From Flavobacteriales bacterium (GTDB lineage Bacteria; Bacteroidota; Bacteroidia; Flavobacteriales; Flavobacteriaceae): DNA of 64,000 nt. Below the pieces are notes generated by a model that had not been told where the DNA came from, made no database searches, and saw nothing but the letters and a program-made list of their open reading frames with translations. Every line of letters starts with the position of its first letter. Within the stretch, counting starts at the first letter, position 1. The stretch is taken from positions 62,001 through 126,000 of the forward strand of contig JALWTX010000012.1 of assembly GCA_026993355.1 (NCBI GenBank). The letters run 5' to 3'. Below are positions 17,690-26,997 of this stretch, piece after piece. A program made the translations under genes and the position numbers.

Positions 17690-17968
17690 TTAAGCCGGCA
17701 TATTGGCCATAATTCCGGCACCGAAAATGACAAAAAATAAAAGAACCAAGCCAATTAAGATCAAATAAAAGATAAGGGAAGCTTTGGCCCAATTTTTTTT
17801 ACAAAGTGCCGTGTTGTCTGAAAAAGCCCAGATTAGTAACACAATTATTGGCAATAAGGGTATTAAAGAAGAAAGAAAAAGGATTAAATACGTTACAAGC
17901 CATTCTTTAACGGTTAAGGGTCTTGAAAGATTTTCCTGTCTTCCGACGTTTTCTAATGAATTTGTCAT
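17690..17968 (-). CDS. small membrane protein, two predicted helices, unknown function
   Basis: A 92-residue protein with a polar N-terminus (MTNSLENVGRQENLSRPLTV) and two hydrophobic segments (about 28-50, WLVTYLILFLSSLIPLLPII; about 67-90, SLIFYLILIGLVLLFFVIFG) separated by a loop with CKKNWAKAS. The loop pattern (KKNWAKA between two helices) recurs in small Bacteroidota membrane proteins of unknown role, to my recollection. It is followed by its own terminator; cvpA lies 84 bp upstream on the same strand. Confidence 0.6.
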   Translation of the reverse strand: MTNSLENVGRQENLSRPLTVKEWLVTYLILFLSSLIPLLPIIVLLIWAFSDNTALCKKNWAKASLIFYLILIGLVLLFFVIFGAGIMANMPA

Positions 17969-18052
17969 AGTTCAATTATTTTGAGTTATTATTTGATAAA
18001 TTTATAAAAAAATCCCACATCTCAAGGCTAATAAATTTAAAAAAATAAAAAT

Positions 18053-18604
18053 TTACCCGTTTTCCTGAGTTTCCTCTTGGTCAAAAGTTTTGTTTTTTAA
18101 ATTTTTAAAATCTTCGTTGTTTTTCAGTTTTTCAATATTGCGTAAAATTACCGGCGATAAATCTCTTATGGGTTTATACATCACACTTTCATCAATATTT
18201 TTCAAAGAAACCAATGGCACAATTTGATTGGCTTGATCAAAAATCCAAATCAATAAACTGAGGATGATGACTTTAATTCCTACAGAAAGTACACCGCCCA
18301 ATATGCGGTTGATGAATCCCAAAGCGACTGCTTTAATTAAGTGATCGAGTATTTTTCCGATGAGATGCATCAAAAGAAAAACGCCAAGAAATGTGACGAT
18401 ATAAGAAAGGATTTTTAAATCTTGCGGATGCTTATTTAACCAATTGGCTAATAATTTGGTCGATAAATAGGAAAAATGAACAGCTGCATAAAGGGCAATA
18501 ATGATAGAAACAAAAGAGACAAGCATATAAATAACGCCTTTTTTGAAACCGGTATAAAATCCCCAAACCAAATAAAGGATTAAAATAATATCAATGTAAT
18601 TCAT
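18053..18604 (-). CDS. CvpA family membrane protein
   Basis: A 183-residue protein with four predicted membrane helices. The opening MNYIDIILILYLVWGFYTGFKKG is typical of CvpA, where I(D)xxxxxxxxxxGxxxG(F)xxG marks the first helix; a later GFINRILGGVLSVGIKV fits the family's NRxLGxxxG motif. The C-terminus is soluble and charged. CvpA was named for colicin V production in E. coli through an effect on purF; its molecular role is unclear and it may be a channel or envelope factor. No purF is nearby. Confidence 0.88.
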   Translation of the reverse strand: MNYIDIILILYLVWGFYTGFKKGVIYMLVSFVSIIIALYAAVHFSYLSTKLLANWLNKHPQDLKILSYIVTFLGVFLLMHLIGKILDHLIKAVALGFINRILGGVLSVGIKVIILSLLIWIFDQANQIVPLVSLKNIDESVMYKPIRDLSPVILRNIEKLKNNEDFKNLKNKTFDQEETQENG

Positions 18605-18718
18605 AGAAAGTTCGATATTTTTACAAGTAGTCGATATAAATAATTTTTTTTAATAAAATTGCTTTCAGTATTTTAGCGGCTCGAAAAAACATAAATTAAA
18701 TATCAAATATACAAAAAA

Positions 18719-19834
18719 ATGAAGCATATCTTTTTATTTTTATTTGCCGGGCTAATGTTATCAACCACTGCTTGCAAAAATAGCCATAAGAAAGACGAAA
18801 AATCCGATGGACATTCAGGTGAAACAAAGTTGGTTCAAAAAGTTTTTTACGATAAAGAAAAAAAACATTTTAAATCGGTTAAGCAATTAACTTTTGGCGG
18901 CGATAATGCCGAAGCCTATTGGAGTTTTGACGATAAAAAATTGGTTTTTCAAGCCCGCAATCCCCGTTGGAATGTACCTTGCGATCAAATTTTTGTCATG
19001 AATGCCGATGAGGCTTTGGACAGCATACATATGCCCAAAATGATTAGCACCGGTAAGGGACGAACCACTTGCAGCTACTTTTTACCCGGCGACACGCTGG
19101 TCGTTTACGCTTCGACCCATTTGGGCGGCGATGCTTGCCCGCCGGAGCCCAAAAAAACCAAAGGACGTTACGTCTGGCCTGTTTATGATACCTACGATAT
19201 TTTTGTGGCTGATTTGAATGGGCACATCGTTAAGCAATTGACCAATACACCTGGCTACGATGCCGAAGCAACCGTTTCGCCCGATGGTAAAAAAATTGTT
19301 TTTACCTCGACACGCAGCGGCGATTTGGAACTTTATACCATGAATATTGACGGAACAGATGTGAAGCAAATTACCGACGAGTTAGGTTATGACGGCGGTG
19401 CATTCTTTTCGCCGGACAGCAAAAAGTTGGTCTTTAGAGCCTCAAGACCCAAAACGCCTGCCGAAATCAAAAAATATAAAGATCTTTTGGCGCAAGGTTT
19501 AGTCGAGCCGACAAATATGGAAATCTTTGTATGTAATGCCGATGGAAGTGATTTAAAACAAGTTACTCATTTGGGAGGCGCCAATTGGGCACCGTTTTTT
19601 CATCCCAGTGGTAAGAAAATTATTTTTTCGTCAAACCACAAAACCAAATCTATTCCATTTAACTTGTATATGATTAATTTAGATGGCTCTGGCTTGGAGC
19701 AAATTACTTTTGATCCTATTTTTGATGCTTTTCCGATGTTTTCTTATGATGGAAAAAAATTGGTTTTCGGTTCTAACCGTAACAACCGTGGAACTCACGA
19801 CACCAATTTATTTTTGGCCGAATGGAAAGACTAA
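18719..19834 (+). CDS. PD40/TolB-like beta-propeller lipoprotein
   Basis: A 371-residue protein with a lipoprotein signal (MKHIFLFLFAGLMLSTTAC, lipid Cys19) followed by a Lys/Asp/Ser-rich linker. The rest is a run of WD40-like PD40 blades, each with an SPDGKKIVFTS-type core: FDDKKLVFQARNP, SPDGKKIVFTSTRSGD, SPDSKKLVFRASRP, HPSGKKIIFSSNHK and SYDGKKLVFGSNRN. Between them are blade links such as MNIDGTDVKQIT and MINLDGSGLEQIT. This architecture resembles the TolB propeller, but there is no Tol operon here. It probably acts at a membrane surface as a binding platform or enzyme component. It ends in a strong terminator. Confidence 0.85.
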   Translation: MKHIFLFLFAGLMLSTTACKNSHKKDEKSDGHSGETKLVQKVFYDKEKKHFKSVKQLTFGGDNAEAYWSFDDKKLVFQARNPRWNVPCDQIFVMNADEALDSIHMPKMISTGKGRTTCSYFLPGDTLVVYASTHLGGDACPPEPKKTKGRYVWPVYDTYDIFVADLNGHIVKQLTNTPGYDAEATVSPDGKKIVFTSTRSGDLELYTMNIDGTDVKQITDELGYDGGAFFSPDSKKLVFRASRPKTPAEIKKYKDLLAQGLVEPTNMEIFVCNADGSDLKQVTHLGGANWAPFFHPSGKKIIFSSNHKTKSIPFNLYMINLDGSGLEQITFDPIFDAFPMFSYDGKKLVFGSNRNNRGTHDTNLFLAEWKD

Positions 19835-19855
19835 GTCAAATTTTATAGAACCCTC

Positions 19856-19884
19856 AAAAAAGTCCGTTTTCAACGGGCTTTTTT
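19856..19884 (+). terminator. intrinsic terminator after the PD40 lipoprotein gene
   Basis: Stem AAAAAAGTCCGTT / AACGGGCTTTTTT (13 bp with one G-T pair) around a 3-nt loop, followed by further T residues, 22 bp after the stop codon. Confidence 0.85.
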
Positions 19885-20013
19885 TTGTTAAAAAAAATAG
19901 TTATTATCAATTTTATGTTAATAACTTTTGTGTTTATTAATAAGTTAGGCCATTCATTTTTTTTAAATTAGCCGCACATTTTAACAAATTAAAACCCTCT
20001 CAAAACAAAAAAA

Positions 20014-23000
20014 ATGAAAAAAATCTTAAGCTTTTTAGTAGTATTTATGCTGGTTTCCATATCGGCTTATGCACAAGTAACAACTGCTACCTTAAAAGGA
20101 TTGGTCAAAGACAAAGATGGTCCTATGATGGGAGCGGAAGTCTTAGTAATTCATGTCCCTACAGGCACCAAAACAGGAACTGTGACACAAGAAAACGGCC
20201 GGTTCATCCTTCCCAACCTTCGTGTTGGCGGTCCCTACAAAGTAGTGGTAAAATATGTAGGGTATCAGCCGGTAGAATTGAATAATATTTATTTGAAATT
20301 AGGGGAAGCAGAAAAAATAGATGTTTTTCTAAAAGAAAGTTCCTCAGCTTTGAATGAAGTGGTTATCAATGTAAAAGACAATGGTCAAGTTGCTGCTAAA
20401 GACAAAAACGGACCGGTGACCAGTATCGGACATAAAGAATTGGAAACTTTACCGACCATTTCCCGGTCAGCTAAAGATTTTTACCGTTTAGAGCCTTCCG
20501 CCAGTGGTAATTCATTCGGGGGGCGAAATGATCAATACAACAACTTTTCCTTAAACGGAACTATTTTTAACAATCCCTTCGGTTTAGATGCGGCGACGCC
20601 CGGCGGACAGTCCAATGCGCAACCTATTTCGTTGGATGCCATTGACCAAATACAAGTATCTACAGCACCTTATGATGTCACCCAATCAGGCTTTACGGGT
20701 GCAGCGGTTAATGCGGTTACCAAAAGTGGGACCAATACTTTCCACGGTACCTTATTTGGCTATTATCGAAATCAAGATATGACCGGTGCCGTCAATTTAG
20801 GTCAAACGACTTTGAAACCCGATTTGAAACAGTTGCAAGGCGGATTTAGTGTCGGCGGTCCCATTATTAAAAACAAATTGTTCTTTTTTGTCAATGCCGA
20901 AGTAGATGACCGGACCGATTTGGGAAGTTATTATATTGCCAATGCTCCCGGCAGAACGGGTGATAATGTAACACGAGTCGAAAAATCTGATTTAGATGAA
21001 GTTTCAGCGCTGTTAAAAAGTGTCGGGTATGAAACAGGGCCATACGAAGGTTATTTACACGATACTTATTCGCAAAAAGGCATTATAAAATTAGATTGGA
21101 ACGCAACAGATAATTTACGCCTTTCTTTTATTTACAACCGTTTGAATGCTTATCGTGATTTGAATGCACATCCGGATGCCATTATGCATCGCGGTCCGGA
21201 CAAAACGGTTATGCAGTTTTATAATTCAGGTTACAGAATTAATAATAACATCGATTCTTATTTAACCGAAATAAATTGGAATTCAAAAGATGGGGTGATG
21301 GCCAATAAATTTCAGGCCGGCTATACCTTTTTTAATGACTATCGCGATCCTTTTTCTACTCCGGCGCCGGTTATCAATATTTTTAAAGACGGTTCACCTT
21401 ATATCATTGCCGGTCACGAACCTTTTTCTATTCATAATTCGCTGACACAAAAGGTTTATCAGGCTTCGGATATTTTCACTTATAACATGAATAATCATAC
21501 ATTTACAGCCGGTTTCAATTTTGAAAAATTTAGTTTTGTTAACTCCTTTAATTTATTCGGTTATGGTTTCGATTTATTTGGTGGCTATACCATGCAAGAA
21601 TTTAGAGATGCCATTGCCGATGGTACTATTGCACAAAAAATAGCCAATGCCAAAGCGGCTGATGCCGCCGGTAATTGGAATATCACCAAATTAGACGTCG
21701 GTCAATTCGGTGGTTTCTTTCAAGATGAAATTCAAGTCAATGATTATTTTAAATTTGCCATTGGTTTGCGTGTAGATAAACCCTTGTATTTTAACACCAA
21801 AAAATACATTGAAGAAAAAATTACCGAAGCGGGTAGTGATTATATTATGGAAAAGGAAACCTGGTATGACGAGAATGGGAATCCGCTTCATTACAGTGCA
21901 CGCAATTTACCCTCGCAAAAACTGCTATGGTCACCACGGTTTTCATTCAACTGGGATGTTAGTCATGACAAAACAGCTATTATTCGTGGTGGAACAGGGG
22001 TGTTTACCGGTCGTTTACCCTTTGTGTGGATCGGGAACCACGTCGCTAATTTAGGTCGTTGGTATATGACGCCCGTTTCGCCTGATTTTAAATTCCCACA
22101 AGTTTGGCGTACCAGTATAGGCGTCGATAATAAGTTTAAGCATGGTTGGACAACCAGTATCGATATCGCTTATACCAAAGATATCAATGCCATGATGGTC
22201 AGAGACTATGGTTTAAAACCACCGAGTGGTCAATTAAATAGTAGTGTGGATCCCCGGCCCGTGTATACCGATGCCGACCATGTTAAAATGTATGATTTCG
22301 GATTAAATACGGATTTATATACGTTTACGAATACCAGTTTGGGCGAGTCATTTAATTTTACTGCTAAAGTTAATAAAAACTTTGGCAAAGGTTTCCGAAC
22401 CAGTTTGGCTTATAATTTTATGTTGGCCAACGATGCCAATTCCATTGAAGCGGAAATCACAGGTGATGCATTTATGCGTAATCCGGCTTTGGGCAATGTC
22501 AATAAAGAACGTTTGGCACCTTCATTGTATGGCGATAAACACCGTTTTGTCGGGTTTACCAGTAAAGAATGGAAATATGGCGAAAACAGAAAATGGTCTA
22601 CAGTCATAGCAGCTGTTTACGAGTGGGCCAAAGGAGGCCGGTTCTCATATACTTATGCCGGTGATATCAACGGTGACGGATCCAATTTGAATGATTTAAT
22701 TTATATCCCAACGGTAAATGATTTAGATCAAATGTATTTTTCCGGTACCCCAGCTGAACAACAAGCGCAAAAAGATGCTTTAAATAGTTTCATTCATCAA
22801 GATGACTATTTAAGTACCCACCGTGGTCAATATATGGAACGTTATGCTATTTTGAGTCCTTGGCGAAGCAATATCGACCTTAAATTAACCCAATCATTGC
22901 GTATTAAAGGTGCGCAAAAAGTACAGTTTAATTTAAATATTTTAAATTTTGGCAATTTATTGAATAGTGACTGGGGTGTGGTTAAGCTACCCACCAGCAA

Positions 23001-23154
23001 GCAACCCATTAGCGTTCAAATGATAGACGTGGACAATGATGGTAATTTAGATCCGGTTTATACCTTTGACACCAGTGTGAAAAAAACTTTTTATAATGAT
23101 ACCAGTTTGCGGTCACGTTGGCAAATACAAGCCGGTTTGAGATACATTTTTTAG
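20014..23154 (+). CDS. Oar-like TonB-dependent outer-membrane receptor with carboxypeptidase-regulatory domain
   Basis: A 1046-residue protein with a signal peptide (MKKILSFLVVFMLVSISAYAQ). Residues about 25-115 form a carboxypeptidase-regulatory-like Ig domain (LKGLVKDKDGPMMGAEVLV; RVGGPYKVVVKYVGYQPVE). The plug domain follows (SRSAKDFYRLEPSASG, NNFSLNGTIFNNPFGLD, DAIDQIQVSTAPYDVTQSGF, GAAVNAVTKSGTNTFHG), as in the Myxococcus Oar protein. The remaining 750 residues are barrel strands ending in SRWQIQAGLRYIF with the terminal aromatic. Oar-type receptors are proposed to move protein or peptide cargo rather than small chelates; the cargo here is unknown. It is monocistronic, with terminators before and after. 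Confidence 0.9.
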   Translation: MKKILSFLVVFMLVSISAYAQVTTATLKGLVKDKDGPMMGAEVLVIHVPTGTKTGTVTQENGRFILPNLRVGGPYKVVVKYVGYQPVELNNIYLKLGEAEKIDVFLKESSSALNEVVINVKDNGQVAAKDKNGPVTSIGHKELETLPTISRSAKDFYRLEPSASGNSFGGRNDQYNNFSLNGTIFNNPFGLDAATPGGQSNAQPISLDAIDQIQVSTAPYDVTQSGFTGAAVNAVTKSGTNTFHGTLFGYYRNQDMTGAVNLGQTTLKPDLKQLQGGFSVGGPIIKNKLFFFVNAEVDDRTDLGSYYIANAPGRTGDNVTRVEKSDLDEVSALLKSVGYETGPYEGYLHDTYSQKGIIKLDWNATDNLRLSFIYNRLNAYRDLNAHPDAIMHRGPDKTVMQFYNSGYRINNNIDSYLTEINWNSKDGVMANKFQAGYTFFNDYRDPFSTPAPVINIFKDGSPYIIAGHEPFSIHNSLTQKVYQASDIFTYNMNNHTFTAGFNFEKFSFVNSFNLFGYGFDLFGGYTMQEFRDAIADGTIAQKIANAKAADAAGNWNITKLDVGQFGGFFQDEIQVNDYFKFAIGLRVDKPLYFNTKKYIEEKITEAGSDYIMEKETWYDENGNPLHYSARNLPSQKLLWSPRFSFNWDVSHDKTAIIRGGTGVFTGRLPFVWIGNHVANLGRWYMTPVSPDFKFPQVWRTSIGVDNKFKHGWTTSIDIAYTKDINAMMVRDYGLKPPSGQLNSSVDPRPVYTDADHVKMYDFGLNTDLYTFTNTSLGESFNFTAKVNKNFGKGFRTSLAYNFMLANDANSIEAEITGDAFMRNPALGNVNKERLAPSLYGDKHRFVGFTSKEWKYGENRKWSTVIAAVYEWAKGGRFSYTYAGDINGDGSNLNDLIYIPTVNDLDQMYFSGTPAEQQAQKDALNSFIHQDDYLSTHRGQYMERYAILSPWRSNIDLKLTQSLRIKGAQKVQFNLNILNFGNLLNSDWGVVKLPTSKQPISVQMIDVDNDGNLDPVYTFDTSVKKTFYNDTSLRSRWQIQAGLRYIF

Positions 23155-23176
23155 CATATAAAATTTAAGACCTTAC

Positions 23177-23212
23177 AAAGCCTGAGTTATATGGATAACT
23201 TGGGCTTTTTTT
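23177..23212 (+). terminator. intrinsic terminator after the Oar-like receptor
   Basis: A 14-bp stem AAAGCCTGAGTTAT / ATAACTTGGGCTTT (two G-T pairs, 4-nt loop) followed by TTTT, 22 bp after the stop codon. Confidence 0.85.
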
Positions 23213-23270
23213 CTAAAGACTTTATAATCAACATGATGAAAAAATATCTAATTTTTTTTCATCATTTCTT

Positions 23271-23300
23271 TTGCAGAATAAAAAAAAAGCTATAAATTTG
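23271..23300 (+). promoter_or_regulatory. promoter of tRNA-Gln
   Basis: TTG (23271-23273, inside TTTTG), exactly 19 bp, then TAAATTTG (23293-23300): a full match to TTG-N19-TAnnTTTG, ending 20 bp before the mature tRNA. Confidence 0.7.
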
Positions 23301-23320
23301 CACCACTTTTGAAAACCAAT

Positions 23321-23393
23321 TGGCCTATGGTGTAACTGGCAACACGTCTGATTTTGGTTCAGAAGAGTCCAGGTTCGAGCCCTGGTAGGCCAG
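23321..23393 (+). tRNA. tRNA-Gln (anticodon TTG)
   Basis: A 73-nt cloverleaf with every arm readable: acceptor TGGCCTA / TAGGCCA with discriminator G; D arm GTGT / ACAC; anticodon stem TCTGA / TCAGA with loop TTTTGGT, anticodon TTG reading CAA/CAG; a 5-nt variable loop AGAGT; T arm CCAGG / CCTGG with loop TTCGAGC. CCA is not encoded. It has its own promoter and terminator, so it is a single-gene transcription unit. Confidence 0.96.
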
Positions 23394-23396
23394 CCC

Positions 23397-23428
23397 AAAA
23401 AACCTCATCAAATTTGATGAGGTTTTTT
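23397..23428 (+). terminator. intrinsic terminator after tRNA-Gln
   Basis: A perfect 16-bp palindrome AAAAAACCTCATCAAA / TTTGATGAGGTTTTTT ending in T residues, 4 bp after the tRNA. Confidence 0.9.
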
Positions 23429-23485
23429 TATGCTTTTCAGTTAATATTTTTTATTTTTACTTCACCTTAATTTAAAATACACCTT

Positions 23486-24280
23486 ATGAGAGCACATGAA
23501 ATCGATTATAAAATTTATGGTGACGACATGCAAGTTGTTGCTGTTGAATTAGATCCCGGTGAAACGGTTATAGCCGAAGCCGGCGCCATGAACTGGATGG
23601 ACCCGGATATCCAATTTGAATCTAAAATGGGTGATGGGGCAAAACCTGAAAAAGGTTTATTGGGTAAACTTTTGGATGCCGGAAAAAGAGTATTAACAGG
23701 CGAATCTCTCTTTTTGACCCATTTTACCAATGTGGGGACCGGCAAAAAAGAAGTCAGTTTTGCGGCACCTTATCCGGGAAAAATTATTCCGGTTGATTTA
23801 GATATCTATGGCGGAACCTTACTTTGCCAAAAAGATGCTTTTTTGTGTGCGGCCAAAGGGACTGAAATATCCATTGCTTTTACAAGAAAATTAGGCACCG
23901 GTTTTTTTGGCGGCGAAGGTTTTATTTTGCAAAAACTGGTAGGGGATGGTTTGGTGTTTATGCATGCCGGCGGGACAGTTGTAAAAAAAGAACTTCAGAA
24001 TCAAACCATTTATGTCGATACCGGCTGTATTGTAGGTTTTACCCAAAATATTCAATATGAAATAGAACGTGTCAAAAGGCTAAAATCAATGTTTTTTGGT
24101 GGTGAAGGTATGTTTTTAGCCAAATTGTCAGGTACCGGGACGGTATATTTGCAAAGTTTGCCGTTCTCAAGATTAGCCGATCGTATTTTAATGAATGCTC
24201 CTTCAGCCGGTGGCAAATCTACCGGTGAGGGTTCTGTCTTGGGCGGCTTAGGTAGATTGTTAGATGGCGATAACTTTTAA
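23486..24280 (+). CDS. AIM24 / TIGR00266 family protein
   Basis: A 264-residue protein with no signal peptide or membrane helix. It matches the TIGR00266/AIM24 family: an opening [46 protein letters not shown], a repeated [17 protein letters not shown] and [17 protein letters not shown], and the end [11 protein letters not shown]. The fold is a trimeric beta-barrel-like repeat; the biochemical role is not known (the yeast homologue Aim24 supports mitochondrial inner-membrane organisation). It is transcribed alone after the tRNA terminator. Confidence 0.88.
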   Translation: MRAHEIDYKIYGDDMQVVAVELDPGETVIAEAGAMNWMDPDIQFESKMGDGAKPEKGLLGKLLDAGKRVLTGESLFLTHFTNVGTGKKEVSFAAPYPGKIIPVDLDIYGGTLLCQKDAFLCAAKGTEISIAFTRKLGTGFFGGEGFILQKLVGDGLVFMHAGGTVVKKELQNQTIYVDTGCIVGFTQNIQYEIERVKRLKSMFFGGEGMFLAKLSGTGTVYLQSLPFSRLADRILMNAPSAGGKSTGEGSVLGGLGRLLDGDNF

Positions 24281-24335
24281 TTTAAAATTTACATCAAGCT
24301 TTCAAACCATAGGCATATAAGCCGGAAAATTAGTT

Positions 24336-24343
24336 TACTTTTG
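24336..24343 (+). promoter_or_regulatory. putative -7 box of the split transketolase operon
   Basis: TACTTTTG fits TAnnTTTG and ends 19 bp before the ATG at 24363. No clear -33 TTG. Confidence 0.4.
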
Positions 24344-24362
24344 TAAGATAAAAATTTTTGAC

Positions 24363-25211
24363 ATGAAAAATATTGAAAATATAGCACAATATCCCCCGCA
24401 AATACGACGAGATATTGTCAGAATGGTACACGATGTACAATCCGGTCATCCGGGCGGTTCTTTAGGAACGGTCGAATTTTTTACAGCCTTATTTTTTGAT
24501 CTTTTGGAAGTCGACCCAAAAAATTTCAAAATTAAGGGAACAGGCGAAGATGTTTTTATCCTTTCAAATGGTCACATTACACCTGTTTATTATAGTACCT
24601 TAGCCCGCCGTGGTTATTTTGAGGTAAAAGAATTGGCGACATTCCGCCGGTTAGGCAGTCGTTTGCAAGGGCATCCCTCGGTGCATGATGGTTTGCCCGG
24701 CATTCGTATTGCCAGTGGATCTTTGGGACAAGGTCTGTCTGTGGCGCTTGGTGTGGCACAAGGAAAAAAACTGAATAAAGATCCACATCTGGTTTATACT
24801 TTGCATGGCGATGGCGAATTACAAGAGGGTCAAATTTGGGAGGCTGTTTTATATGCCGGTGCTAAAGGGGTGGATAATCTTATTGCCACAGTAGATTATA
24901 ATAATGCACAAATTGACGGAAAGGTAGATGATGTTTTGAGTTTAGGTAACTTAAAAGCCAAATTTGAAGCCTTTAATTGGACCGTTGTTGACATTAAAGA
25001 AGGTAATAATTTGGAAGCCGTTATAGAAGGACTGAGAAAAGCCAAAACTTTAACCGGTAAAGGTAAGCCTGTCGCCGTATTATTACACACCTTGATGGGA
25101 TATGGGGTTGACTTTATGCAAGGGGACTATCGTTGGCATGGTAAACCTTTAAATGATGAGCAATTGGCCAAAGCTTTAGAGCAATTGCCCGAAACATTAC
25201 AAGACTATTAG
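24363..25211 (+). CDS. transketolase, N-terminal (thiamine diphosphate-binding) subunit
   Basis: A 282-residue protein equal to the first half of a normal transketolase. Visible are HPGGSLG, LSNGHITPVYY, SRLQGHPS, IASGSLGQGLSVALG and the TPP/Mg motif GDGELQEG followed by ATVDYNNAQIDG. It pairs with the C-terminal subunit encoded at 25396. Together they transfer two-carbon units between sugar phosphates in the pentose phosphate pathway. Split transketolases are known in Bacteroidota and archaea, so this is not a broken gene: each half has its own start and stop and ends at a domain boundary. A 184-bp gap with a repeat-derived hairpin separates the halves. Confidence 0.92.
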   Translation: MKNIENIAQYPPQIRRDIVRMVHDVQSGHPGGSLGTVEFFTALFFDLLEVDPKNFKIKGTGEDVFILSNGHITPVYYSTLARRGYFEVKELATFRRLGSRLQGHPSVHDGLPGIRIASGSLGQGLSVALGVAQGKKLNKDPHLVYTLHGDGELQEGQIWEAVLYAGAKGVDNLIATVDYNNAQIDGKVDDVLSLGNLKAKFEAFNWTVVDIKEGNNLEAVIEGLRKAKTLTGKGKPVAVLLHTLMGYGVDFMQGDYRWHGKPLNDEQLAKALEQLPETLQDY

Positions 25212-25287
25212 TTAGTTGAAAGTTAAAGCCGTTTTGCTAAAACGTCTGAATTGAGAATTGAAAATGGAGAATTGGCACTTCGATACA

Positions 25288-25312
25288 TTTTTTGCGCCTA
25301 CGTCGCAAAAAA
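25288..25312. repeat. hairpin in the gap between transketolase halves, related to the REP-like family
   Basis: A 9-bp perfect stem TTTTTTGCG / CGCAAAAAA around the loop CCTACGT. The reverse complement of this loop (ACGTAGG) recurs as the loop of the hairpin inside the REP-like copy at 31794-31845, and CTTCGATA just upstream resembles the TTTCGATAGA of that copy. I read it as a degenerate member of that family. Other parts of the 25212-25395 gap are AT-rich, with the word GAGAATTG twice. Confidence 0.5.
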
Positions 25313-25395
25313 ACTTAATGTCTGTTTTTTATCAATTTATCAAATAACCATTATCATTAAATAATCAGATAATCTAATAATCAGAGACCAATAAA

Positions 25396-26349
25396 ATGAA
25401 AAAATACACCTACACAGAAAAAAAAGACACCCGTTCAGGTTTTGGCGATGCCCTAACCGAATTGGGTAATAAAAACAAAGATATAGTCGCTTTAACCGCC
25501 GATGTAACCAGTTCGGTTAAAATGGGCGATTTTGCCAAACAACATCCCGAACGTTTTTTTAATGTCGGTATTCAAGAAGCCAATATGATTGGTATGGCTG
25601 CCGGATTTACCATCGAAGGAAAAATACCTTTTGCGGCAACTTTTGCCGAGTTTATTTCGGGTCGTGTTTATGATCAAATCCGTCAAGCTGTGGCTTATAG
25701 CGAAAAAAATGTCAAAATCTGTGCGTCGCATGCTGGTTTAACTGTTGGTGAAGATGGCGCAACCCATCAAGCACTCGAAGATTTGGGTATGATGAAAATG
25801 CTGCCCGGTATGACGGTTATTAATCCCTGCGATTATAACCAAACCAAAGCAGCTACTTTTGCCATTGCCGAATATGAAGGGCCTGTTTATTTACGTTTTG
25901 GCCGTCCAAAAGTCCCTAATTTTACACCCGAAAATCAAGTATTGGAGATAGGTAAGGCCATTGTGTTGAATGAAGGAAATGATGTGAGTATTTTTGCGAC
26001 CGGACACTTGGTATGGCCTGCTATTGAAGCGGCAGAACGTTTGGAAAAAGAAGGAATTAGTGTAGATTTAATCAATATACACACTATAAAACCCTTAGAT
26101 GAATCAGCAGTTTTAAAATCTGCTAAAAAAACCGGCGCTGTTGTTACCTGTGAGGAACACAACCGTTTGGGTGGTTTGGGCGAAAGTATTGCCGGATTTT
26201 TATCTGCAAATCATCCGACACCACAATCATTTGTAGCAGTTAATGATCAGTTTGGAGAGTCGGGAACAGGGGATGAACTGATGCATAAGTATGGTTTGGA
26301 TGCCGATGGCATATATAAGGCTGTGAAAGAAGTTTTGGCCAAAAAATAA
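25396..26349 (+). CDS. transketolase, C-terminal subunit
   Basis: A 317-residue partner of the N-terminal subunit, covering the pyrimidine-binding and C-terminal domains. Motifs: VALTADVTSSVKMGDF, the catalytic Glu region FFNVGIQEANMIGMAAGF, HAGLTVGEDGATHQALEDLG, PVYLRFGRPKVP, and the C-terminal TVEEHN-type motif as VTCEEHNRLGGLGE. Normal length for a split form. marC follows after 3 bp. Confidence 0.92.
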   Translation: MKKYTYTEKKDTRSGFGDALTELGNKNKDIVALTADVTSSVKMGDFAKQHPERFFNVGIQEANMIGMAAGFTIEGKIPFAATFAEFISGRVYDQIRQAVAYSEKNVKICASHAGLTVGEDGATHQALEDLGMMKMLPGMTVINPCDYNQTKAATFAIAEYEGPVYLRFGRPKVPNFTPENQVLEIGKAIVLNEGNDVSIFATGHLVWPAIEAAERLEKEGISVDLINIHTIKPLDESAVLKSAKKTGAVVTCEEHNRLGGLGESIAGFLSANHPTPQSFVAVNDQFGESGTGDELMHKYGLDADGIYKAVKEVLAKK

Positions 26350-26352
26350 GGT

Positions 26353-26997
26353 ATGAACGAAGTCTGGTCTTTTGGTCTGTTAGCCTTTACATCATTTTTT
26401 ACCTTGATAAATCCATTAGGGACGATGCCTATTTTTATGACGATGACCAAGGAGTTAGACCAAAAGCACCGTGTTCGTACAGCTAAAAAGGCCGCCATTA
26501 TTGCTTTTTTTACTATTTTATTTTTTGCATTTTCAGGTCAACTGCTTTTTAATTTTTTTGGTATTTCGGTCAACAGTTTTCGCATTGTCGGTGGGGTTAT
26601 CTTCTTTTTGATGGGGATGGATATGCTGCAAGCCCGTTTGGGTAAGGTCAAAGTGCAAGAGTCAGAAATACACAGTTATGTTAATGATATTTCTGTTACC
26701 CCTTTGGCTATTCCTATGATTTGTGGCCCGGGGGCTATTACCAATGCCATTGTTATGATGGATGACGCCGATACAATTGAAAAAAAAATTGTATTGATTC
26801 TTGCCATTTTTATCGTCTTACTTTTGACCTATTTGATTTTGTACAGTTCTTCTAAAGTTATCAAAGCCTTAGGCGATACCGGTAATAAAGTGATGATGCG
26901 GTTGATGGGTTTAATAGTGATGGTAATTGCAGTGGAATTCTTTTTTAGCGGTTTAAAACCTATTTTGATAGAGATTATACATCAGGCAATTAAATAA
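26353..26997 (+). CDS. MarC family integral membrane protein
   Basis: A 214-residue protein with six predicted membrane helices. The opening FTSFFTLINPLGTMPIFMTMT and the later TPLAIPMICGPGAITNAIVM are the two hallmark segments of the MarC/UPF0056 family. The name comes from the E. coli mar locus, but MarC does not cause drug resistance there and its substrate is unknown. It is 3 bp after the transketolase subunit and its stop overlaps the next start by 1 bp, so they share a transcript. Confidence 0.9.
   Translation: MNEVWSFGLLAFTSFFTLINPLGTMPIFMTMTKELDQKHRVRTAKKAAIIAFFTILFFAFSGQLLFNFFGISVNSFRIVGGVIFFLMGMDMLQARLGKVKVQESEIHSYVNDISVTPLAIPMICGPGAITNAIVMMDDADTIEKKIVLILAIFIVLLLTYLILYSSSKVIKALGDTGNKVMMRLMGLIVMVIAVEFFFSGLKPILIEIIHQAIK

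Noticed and set aside
24363-26349. Transketolase halves read as one broken gene
   Set aside because: Each half has its own start and stop at a domain boundary, and split transketolases are a known normal form.
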